64,000 nucleotides of DNA from NCBI GenBank assembly GCA_963565915.1, contig OY751494.1:1302001-1366000 (forward strand), written 5' to 3'. This document shows, one piece after another, positions 56,010 through 64,000 of the stretch (its first letter is position 1; every line of letters begins with the position of its first letter). The notes below the pieces were generated by a model. It was given only the letters and a program-made list of their open reading frames with translations. It was not told where the DNA came from and ran no database searches. The DNA is from Entoloma clypeatum (Eukaryota; Basidiomycota; Agaricomycetes; Agaricales; Entolomataceae). A program made the position numbers and the translations under genes.

Positions 56010-59000
56010 ATGCCCCCGAAAAACAAAGCCAAGAAAGCCAAGAAGGGGGACGACGATTACTGGTGCGCTTTCAATATCCTTCGATCAGTGAAGATCTCAT
56101 CGTATCGGTAGGGACAAGGCTGGTGAAGCTGTACAAACAAACAACCTCTCCTCATTGCCCGTTATTGATGTCGACGAAACTCCAAGTCATCAGAGCGGGT
56201 CATCAGGGTTTGCAGCTCTGGGTATGATGGATGGCACGGGTGGAGGGGGAGAGGAGGAAGAGGATTTTGGTGGGCTCATGGTCCGTGGCTTTGCAATTTG
56301 GCCATTCTTATGATATCCCTCTCATTTTAGCATTCAGTCGACCCTCAAAGCGACAGCGGCAAAAGGCCAGAAAGAGAAGAAAAAAATCAAGAAACCTGAA
56401 CTGGCGCCTGGTGATGGATCAGATACTGAGAATGCTACCGTGAACAACGCTCCTGTCCAAGTAACGGCCGATGATCTTGCAGATGAGGAGTGGGGACCAG
56501 TGAAGCAGAAAAAGAAGAAGGAGAAGAAGGGTAAAGGAACGAAGGGCAAGGGCGAAGACAGTGATCAGGAAGGCGCCAACGAGGAGCCAGGTGAGCTTGA
56601 GAGTCTGAGAACGTTCGCTCTTGCCTAAAACAAGGAAAAGCTGCAGCACCTGCGCCTGGAACTATTGTACTTCCAGACCGTGATGTCCCAGAAGATGCGG
56701 AAGGTACCGGCGCTAAGATCCTCACGAAGAAGGAGAAGGAAAAACTAAAGAAAGACCGCGAAAAGGTTTGTCAGGGGAGATTGTAACCATTTTATATTCC
56801 TAATATACACTTCAGGCAAAGAAGAAGGCCCAAGCTACAGCGAAGAAAGCAGGGGAGGCGGGTCAGTCCCTTGTAGATACTGAAACCACCTCAGCGCCGC
56901 CGCCGCCACCACCACCCGTAGCTGAAAATGACGACGACCCCGAAGGAGGTAAAGCAGATTCCAAGAAGAAAAAGAAAAAGAAAGGGAAGAAGGACGAGGA
57001 GACTGGTTCGGTCCCTACCCCGGCTCAGGCTCCCGCTGTAACGAAGAAAAAAGGGGGTATCAGCGCTCTTAAAGCCATGATGGAGGAGAAGAAACGATTG
57101 GAGGAGGAAGCAAGACGTCAGCAAGAGGAAGAGCAACGGCGGATAGAGGAGGAGGAAAAACGATTAGAGGAAGAGGCAAGGAAGAAAGAAGAGGAGCGGC
57201 ATCGTAAGAAGGAGAAGGAAAAGGTGTGGAAACATTGGTTGGTCATTTTCCCGGCCACTGACGCACTGTATTGTAGGCCAAGAAAGAACTCGCGAAGAAG
57301 GAAGGACGACTTTTGACAAAAAAGCAAAAGGAAGAGAAACAGATGGCTGAGATTCGCAAGCAAGCATTGTTAGCCTCAGGAGTGCAAATCGAAGCGCTCC
57401 AACAATCTACGGGGGCGGTAGCTGCGCCAAAGAAGGTCGTTTATGGAAATCGCAAGAAGAAACCTGTTGTGAAGGACACGTCCCCCCTGCCTGAATCACG
57501 TCCCAGATCACCAGAACCCGTCGCAGCACCGTCACCGCCACCAGCCGCTGAAACGGAAGATTGGGAGGCACCAAGCGAAGAAGAAAGCGCCAAGGTGGTG
57601 GAGGAAACCAAGGCTCCAGTTTCTGAAGGTGTAAAGGATTCTTGGGACGATTCCAGCGACGAAGAGAAATCACCCGCGGCACCTGCGTCAGAAAAATACA
57701 AACCTATGACCCCCAACACGGCTCAGCAGAAAGGCGAGGGCAATTGATCTCCGTTAAAGTATCTCTTGACATCTGCATTCCAGGGCAATCCGCTCAAAAA
57801 ACCACTGCTGCGAAAACCCTCTCTGCAGCCAGGGTGGTTACGAAATCACAACTTCCGGGAACGGTTCAATCTCGCGCAGAAGAATCGGAAGGGGAATCGG
57901 AGGATGAATCGGAAGACGACGAGTCTTCATCGGATTCTAGTTCGGAGAATACCTCGGACGAGGAAAGCTCCTCTGGCTCCTCTGATGAGGAACTCTCACA
58001 GGCGCAAAAGATGGCGTTACAGAGGAAGGCTGAAGCTGCTGAGCGACGGGCGAAGGCACACGAAGCAGCACTTGCGGCACGTAGCAAAGACGATCTTCGC
58101 AGTCCTATTTGTTGCATTTTGGGACACGTCGATACTGGGAAAACGAAGCTGTTGGACAAGGTATTCTATTGCTTTCATCTTCATTTCCTCGTATAATATA
58201 TCGCGCTTGCTGTTTAGATTCGTCAAACAAATGTTCAAGAGGGAGAAGCCGGTGGTATCACCCAGCAAATTGGCGCGACCTATTTTCCTGTGGAAGCCAT
58301 AAAGACGAAAACAACTGTCCTGAATAAGGTGAGTCTTGGTTGCTGCACAACAACGTGTAGCAGACTCATGCAGTCACAATACAGGATGGTTCACAAGAGT
58401 ATAAAATACCTGGTCTCCTGATTATTGATACCCCTGGCCACGAGTCCTTCACTAATCTTCGATCTCGTGGAAGCTCGTTGTGTAATATTGCCATACTTGT
58501 CGTGGATATCATGGTACGCTGGAAAAACAGGATGACGAAGATAATCAGTCAACTAACCTCTAACTTTGTAGCATGGTCTTGAAGCTCAAACGTTGGAATC
58601 GCTTCGACTTCTTCGCGATCGCAAAACCCCGTTCATTGTCGCGCTAAATAAGGTTAATCCGTCAAACCCCATTGATTACAGTTTATCTTACCAAACACCA
58701 TCCAGATCGACCGTTTGTATGGTTGGGAAGCCACACCTGATGGTGCCTTCCGGGAGTCTCTTGCGAAGCAGTCGAAGGCTGTTCAGCGCGAGTTTGAAGA
58801 CCGTGTAGCGAAGACGATTCTGGCCTTTGCCGAAGAGGGCCTTAATGCGTGCCTTTACTATGAAAACAAGAGCTTCGCTCGAAATGTCTCCCTCGTGCCA
58901 ACTTCGGCAATCACTGGTGAAGGTGTTCCAGACATGATTATGTTGCTCGTCAACTTGACTCAACAGCGCATGAGCGATCGACTCATGTATCTGTCCGAGC

Positions 59001-60464
59001 TCGAGTGCACTGTGCTGGAGGTTAAGGTGATTGAAGGTCTAGGAACGACGATCGATGTAGTTCTATCGAATGGTGTCTTGCGAGAAGGAGACAGAATCGT
59101 CGTTTGTGGACTAAATGGGCCGATCGTAACACAAGTGAGAGCTCTTCTTACGCCACAACCACTCAGGGAGCTTCGGATTAAGGTATCCTCTTTTTTGAGC
59201 TTCATCCGTTTCCCCAAGTGACGCAGTTCCATCTTTTTACAGTCTGCATATGTCCATCACAAAGAGGTCAAAGCCGCGCTCGGGGTCAAGATCACTGCGC
59301 CAGATCTCGAGAAGGCCATCGCTGGTTCACGATTACTCGTCATTGGTCCTGATGATGACGAGGATGACCTGAAGGAAGAGGTTATGTCTGACTTGACCTC
59401 CCTTCTGAATAACATCGACAAGTCCGGCAGAGGCGTTTGCGTTCAGGCATCTACGCTTGGTTCCCTAGAAGCGCTATTGGACTTCCTGAAAGTCAGCAAG
59501 ATTCCTGTATCTGGTATCAACATTGGGCCTGTCCATAAAAAGGACATCATGCGATCTGCGACGATGTTGGAGAAAGCGAAAGAGCTTGCATGTATTCTCT
59601 GTTTTGATGTCCCGGTGGACAAGGAGGCCGAACGGCTGGCTGAGGAGATGGGTATCCGAATCTTCAAAGGTACAGGATCATCCTTACAACCCGGTGAAGC
59701 CTTGTTGATGACCGATCTTTACAGCGGACATCATTTACCATCTCTTCGATTCTTTCAAGGCATATAATGAGGAGATTACAGAGGCCAAGCGGAGAGATGC
59801 CGCACCGCAAGCTGTCTGGCCTTGCCGATTGAAGGTCATTGCCGCGTTTTGTAAACGTGACCCGATCATCCTAGGTGTTGATATTCTCGATGGGACCTTG
59901 AGAATTGGGACGCCACTCGCTGTTGTGAAGACCGATCCTTTGACTGGGAAGAAAGACATTATTCCTCTCGGAAAGATGTGAGCTGCAAGTATTAATCATA
60001 CCACATGTTCGCAAGTTGACGAGTCTCTTATCAGAACATCATTGGAAATCAACCATAAAACTCAAGAGGTGTGAATATCCACTCGAATATGTGAAAATTC
60101 GACCTTGAAGTTCTACATCCTCTAGATCGTCAAGAAGGCGCAAGCTGGTGGTGGCGTCGCAGTCAAGATTGAGCATGCCGTTTACCAATCGGCGAAGATG
60201 TTCGGCCGACACTTTGACGAGAAAGATGAGATCTTGAGTCACATAACTCGCCAAAGCATCGACGTCCTCAAGGTAAATTAACAATCCGGGCCGTCCACTG
60301 GGACTTTTTCAATTAATTCAGTGTGTTTCTTCAGGAGTCTTTCAAAGCGGATGTTTCGATGGAAGAATGGCATCTTATCAAAGCATTGAAAACGGTATGT
60401 TTTAGTTTGTGTCTTTCCTTGTCAATCTTAACTCATAACGAATTAGCGATTCAATATCCAGTAG
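56010..60464 (+). CDS. FUN12: Translation initiation factor eIF5B (IF2-like GTPase), complete
   Basis: GTPase that joins the 60S to the 48S complex at the end of initiation. I read 17 exons: 56010-56062, 56112-56280, 56338-56590, 56635-56765, 56816-57223, 57277-57733, 57784-58160, 58218-58328, 58385-58513, 58572-58652, 58706-59182, 59243-59669, 59725-59977, 60035-60068, 60126-60272, 60335-60394, 60447-60464; 1194 residues, all phases close. The long N-terminus is Lys/Glu-rich and disordered (start [12 protein letters not shown]), with coiled-coil EEK/EEEARK runs and acidic Ser clusters. The GTPase domain starts near residue 600: G1 GHVDTGKT, G3 DTPGH, G4 NKID (split by an intron). Then GQQIG-like switch GGITQQIGA, domain II, the omnipotent middle domain and the C-terminal helix ending LKTRFNIQ. 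The intron after exon 6 has a GC donor (AG|gcgagg). Confidence 0.95.
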
Positions 60465-60612
60465 AACATTGTTGCTCTGTATCACTCTTGAAGCTTGACC
60501 CCGTAACAAAATATACTATGCGGGTTCATGCCTGCGGGTTAAATCGGAAAACAAGCGTTCATTATATAAGCCGAAGCATTGTCACTATATCTTTCCAACA
60601 TCTTTCCCCTCA

Positions 60613-62789
60613 ATGTCTTCTGAGAAAAGGGATGATCCGCAGGCTGGTGTGGAGGCCTCCCCCATTGATCAAGACGAGTTGCAGCTGGTGAGGCCCTGCT
60701 GATCGTAGCTGTGGACTGACCTACGCGTTTGAACAACGTCCAAACCTAAACAGTGTCCATACCTGCGTAGGGATGCCTCCAGTGTCGCCAATCGTTGTCC
60801 CGCAAGGGAATAATAACATGTTTTACTGACCTCCTTACTCTAGCAAAATCTAGGGTATCAACAGGTAAGTTACATTCCCTCATAAATTTAGTTTCTAAGC
60901 CTGATTTTCCACAGCAACTTCACCGTGGTTGGCATCTCATCGAGAACTTCGCTGCGAGCTTCTGCTCCTTGAATTTCATCGCAGGTGCTCGGTATGTTCA
61001 TCCTTTTCATTCCGGGACTTTGAACTGAATGCTTGCATGGAGATCATTCCTTTTCTTGGGAATCCTTGCTGGTGGACCAGCGGCGATATGGTATGATTCT
61101 TTTTACCTGTGTACCGATCTGTTATTTCTATCTGCTCAGGTCATCATTTTTGATTACATTCATCTGCATGACAATCACTGCAGCTGTGCTTGCAGAGATA
61201 TGTTCTGCTTTGCCGTTGAGCGGCTCAATCTACGTATGGGCGGCAAAAAGTGCGGGTCCAAAATACGGTCGTTTCTTTGGTTGCATAGTTGCTTGGTTGG
61301 CCCTGCACCGCTTGGATGACTTTTGCGGCGGGAAACAGTCAGGTTTGTGTCGTTTCCCGCCTCTCCTTTGACTGATATCCATGCGATGAATTGTAATAGG
61401 TCACGGCCAATTATCTGGTATCTCAGCTAGCCGTTTGGGAGATTGATTTCCCAGGTGGTATTTCCAACGACAATGTCAAATGGAGAGCCTTCGTCTGGAT
61501 CATCTCGGAAGGATTTTTTTTGCTTGCGATAGCGATCAATTACCTTCCGCCCAAACTTTATTCCACCGTATTCAGAGTGACCATCGGCATCATGATGCTC
61601 GACTTCCTCCTTTGCCTCATCTGGCTTCCCATCGGGGTCTCGAAGACGTATGGATTCCGTCCTGCTCGTGAAGTTTTCATTGGAACCTGTATGTTATTTT
61701 CCTGTCACGGATTTCAAGCTCTCATGCATGGTTGCCTGTTCGATAGATAATGGAACCGGCGCTCCAGCTGGATGGAATTGGATCTTATCATTGTATGCAA
61801 TGGTTGACTGCCCTTCTCAAAGTCGTCGCTAAGAGATAAAGGTTATTCACGACTGGCATAATGACAGGGTTCGACGCATCCGGGCACATCGCAGAAGAAA
61901 CTAAGAACGCCCGGGTCATTGCAGCCAAAGGCATTCTGAGCAGCGCCATTCTCACAGGTGTTTTCGGGTTCATCACAACGATCCTATTTTTGTTCTGCCT
62001 GCCAGACTTTGATACTTTGTTCTCTCTCGGTGCTCCCCAGCCATTTGTACAGTTATATGCACTTGCTCTCGGGCGCGGTGCCAGCGTGTTCATGACCGCA
62101 GTTGCCATCATCGGCCTCGTCTTGGTGAGCTCTTGACCTTTTGATCTCTGCACTCAGCAATTAAGACATCCTTACTTTTCAGAGTACCAGTATTTGTATA
62201 GTCGCCGCCTCGCGTCTGGTTTTCGCGGTCGCCCGTGATGGAGTGTTACCTCTATCTGATTGGATCGGCCAGGTCCATGCCAACGGTCAACCCAAGAACG
62301 CTGTCACCGTGATGTATGTTTTCGGGGCTGCCATTCTTTGCACCATCATCCCCAGTCAAGTTGCATTCACTTCCTTGGTCTCTGCGGGTGCTGTCCCCAC
62401 AATTGCTGCCTATGGGCTAATTGGTCTTCTACGCCTGACGATGACACGGGGCCATTTCAGGTCATCATATTTCTACCTTGGCAGGCTTAGTATCCCGTTC
62501 TACATCATTGCTGTCTTGTTCAATGCTATTGTTTTCGCGGTGCGTCTGCTTCAATTGAATATTACCCCATATTCACCGCGTTCCAGGTGTTAATTTCGCC
62601 ATTTGTATTCCCTGTTACCGCACAAAATTTCAATTTCGTAAGTCTGGCGTTTCCTATCAACGTTCCGGCGGTTCTGCCATATTCGGGGCCGTGACGATTC
62701 TTGGCATTCTTACTTGGTGGTTTACCCCAGAAGACAAACGGCTCCGTAGTGAAATTCTTACCCAGGGGTTTAACAACAGGGGTTCATAG
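60613..62789 (+). pseudogene. Amino-acid/GABA permease (APC family) with a frameshift and a broken intron
   Basis: Plasma-membrane or organellar amino-acid transporter of the yeast UGA4/choline-permease type. Exons: 60613-60687, 60844-60864, 60915-60991, 61043-61090, 61140-61342, 61400-61688, 61747-61792, 61842-62124, 62183-62539, 62587-62637, then about 62667-62789; roughly 520 residues if intact. Family landmarks: GWHLIENFAASFCSLNFI, LAEICSALPLSGSIYVWAA, TGFDASGHIAEETKNA, SRLVFAVARDGVLPLSDW, FTPEDKRL. Lesion 1: exon 5 has one extra base near 61293-61303, where the frame changes between IVAW and TAWMTFAAGNSQ; removing one base closes the exon. Lesion 2: after NFNF (62637) gtaagt follows, but only 29 nt, with no AG, separate it from the conserved next segment (AIFGAVTILGILTWWF). 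Pseudogene or assembly indels. Confidence 0.8.
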
Positions 62790-63259
62790 TAGGCTTTTCA
62801 CCAAACTTCTCGATTTTCTGTGACGAGTTAGTTGCATGGCTGCTTCCTACCCTTTTTCTCATTAGATACCAGAGTTATCTCTGTTGGATTTAGATGGATT
62901 TAGACTCGTTGGAGGACGAACAATAGATATGTGTGACGCCTTCAACAAGAAGCTGGATATCATCTCATGATCACGACCGCCTCCGGCTCGCGGCGTCTCT
63001 TGGTCTTCCCTTTCGTTGCTGTGGCTCCTCGGGGTCACTCACCTCTTCATCCGAGTCATGACAGGTTAATTATCAAAAAATCTTTGGCTGTTACGTTCAA
63101 AAGCTCGCCAAAGGAAATGGCACATTTAGCCGCGCCGATTAGAGCTTGGGGAGCGGTCTTTGCAACGGGTCGGATGCAGCTCTCCTCGGCCGAATACAGA
63201 GTAAAGAATGAAAGCCCGAGATTTTTGGCAAACATGATTGGGCATCTATTTACTAGCAT
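62790..63259. other. Intergenic between permease and FolB genes
   Basis: 470 bp between two convergent 3' ends; no gene seen. There is no room here for further folate-pathway domains downstream of FolB. Confidence 0.5.
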
Positions 63260-64000
63260 TCACAAATCGCTCTCACACTGATCGTCGTCGCTCCTCGCCA
63301 GAGATCCACCAACCAAAAAGTCCCTCCTGCGGCGCGTCATCTCCACCCCCGACGCCTCCGCGAAGCTCAGGGCGCTCGGCTTCTCTGCGCGGACGGTAAC
63401 AGCATCGAGATGCGGGCCCGCAGCGAGGCAGGCCATGCGCACGGTTTCAAAGACGAATTTTTCGAGGGTCAGGTAGGTGGACGATGCGAGGGACTGCAAA
63501 ACGTAAATGTGTATGTAATGACTAATAAGTGATGATGTGGAACTTGCACCTGTGCGATCTTGTCGATCATCCCTGGGTAATCTGGCAGCGGCACAGGTAC
63601 CGGCAACGAGTCATCTGCACGCTGGAGATGGGATGGGTGCTCGTAGAACGTGAGATGCGTCCTGACGAGCTGCTTCGCCTCGCGCTCGGGCGGGTTGACG
63701 CCGATGAGGACGGGGAGTACGAGGTCCTGTACAGAGACCTTGCGTGCGCCGCGGTGGAGCTGCTGTTTCAGCTGCACTTGTTGCTGTTGCTGCTGCGGTA
63801 GTAGTTCCTCCGCCTTCTGCCGTTCTTCGGGCAGGGAGTGTTCCGGGTGTTTGAGGAGTGACCGCTCCCCTCGAAGACTTACGCTGACCTCGGACAGCGG
63901 GGTCCGTGAGGTTGTGACGTCGACGGAGAGCCCGCCGGTGGCGAGGAGAATGTATTTGGAGAGGGAGACGACGACGCGGGCTGCGAGGGCTGCGTCGCCG
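63260..64000 (-). CDS. Dihydroneopterin aldolase (FolB-domain) protein, 5' part outside the window
   Basis: Exons visible on the minus strand: beyond 64000 to 63883, 63816-63550, 63493-63260 (stop). FolB enzymes cleave dihydroneopterin in folate synthesis. The last two exons hold a FolB domain: VQDLVLPVLIGVNPPERE, then YLTLEKFVFETVRMACLA and the strand VTVRAEKPSALSFAEASGVEM, which contains the family's R.EKP.A block. The edge exon (SLSKYILLATGGLSVDV) resembles the end of a first FolB domain, so the protein probably has two in tandem, as in fungal FOL1. A Gln-run linker (QQQQQQ) separates them. Fungal FOL1 usually continues into HPPK and DHPS domains, but here a stop follows after FLVGGS and 19 or so more residues. 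The acceptor of the middle exon was chosen by frame. Confidence 0.75.

Larger units (their letters stand above)
49056..56689. repeat. Direct repeat copy B (7634 bp), probable contig overlap
   Basis: Starts with the first base after the N gap and matches copy A at offset 7834 to its last base. After 56689 the sequence continues uniquely through the rest of eIF5B, so this copy is the one connected to a complete eIF5B. Confidence 0.95.

Noticed and set aside
41222..56689. Recent tandem duplication giving two CFA synthase and two ARL2 paralogues
   Set aside because: The copies show no differences and their ends coincide exactly with the two sides of a 200-N gap, so contig overlap explains it more simply.
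60323..60691. Plus-strand ORF spanning the eIF5B end and the permease start
   Set aside because: It merges the penultimate eIF5B exon, intron and intergenic DNA; the true eIF5B end (60464) and permease start (60613) are in other frames.
1..64000. CRISPR arrays, operons, ribosome binding sites, tRNA or rRNA genes
   Set aside because: The window is eukaryotic; no regularly spaced repeats were seen and no cloverleaf or rRNA core sequence was recognised by eye.

Overview
The window looks like part of a filamentous basidiomycete nuclear genome, most likely an Agaricomycete (mushroom-type fungus). The genes are tightly packed on both strands and cut by many short introns (mostly 50-70 nt, GT..AG with a few GC..AG). 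The protein set is fungal and eukaryotic: TSC13, IMP3, a kinesin-3, eIF5B, ARL2, an LDB/SEUSS-type protein, a PNUTS-like PP1 regulator and a fungal CFA synthase. The retrotransposon is a chromodomain-bearing Ty3/Gypsy element of the kind common in mushrooms. All exon structures below were read by eye from splice sites, reading frame and family resemblance; no alignment was run.

Layout. 1-6.1 kb: a decayed Gypsy element with gag, pol, a small third ORF and a 3' LTR, but no recognisable 5' LTR. 6.1-6.55 kb: a fold-back (MITE-like) element. 6.6-9.8 kb: gene-poor, with possible F-box/LRR relics. 9.9-11 kb: a secreted Ser-rich protein. 11.5-12.9 kb: TSC13. 12.9-14.2 kb: fragments of an unrecognised gene. 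14.5-21 kb: two WW-domain proteins. 21.2-22.3 kb: an HMG-box protein. 22.7-26.05 kb: a PNUTS-like protein. 26.7-30 kb: an LDB/SEUSS-like protein. 30.4-31.2 kb: IMP3. 31.6-37.7 kb: a kinesin-3 with 23 exons. 40.06-40.96 kb: a HIT zinc-finger protein. 41.2-56.7 kb: a duplicated block (see below). 56-60.5 kb: complete eIF5B. 60.6-62.8 kb: an amino-acid permease with two lesions. 63.3-64 kb: a FolB (dihydroneopterin aldolase) gene running off the edge.

The most important structural point is that 41222-48855 is repeated at 49056-56689. No difference was seen in coding or non-coding sequence, and the two copies are separated only by a run of exactly 200 N. The left copy stops at the gap in the middle of eIF5B, and the right copy begins at the gap in intergenic sequence. 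This is best read as two overlapping contigs that were scaffolded without being merged, not as a real duplication. The true locus then holds one CFA synthase, one ARL2 and one eIF5B, and is 7834 bp shorter.

Most genes are housekeeping: lipid metabolism (TSC13, CFA synthase), ribosome and snoRNP biogenesis (IMP3, HIT protein), translation (eIF5B), tubulin folding and small-GTPase function (ARL2), vesicle transport (kinesin-3), and transcription or chromatin (HMG box, LDB, PNUTS). Several share divergent promoters: HMG/PNUTS, LDB/IMP3 and, most tightly, ARL2/eIF5B with 63 bp between start codons. No CRISPR array, operon or clear tRNA was seen. I found no convincing undescribed system; the points of interest are splicing oddities, transposon decay, a possible regulatory cluster in the LTR and the assembly overlap.
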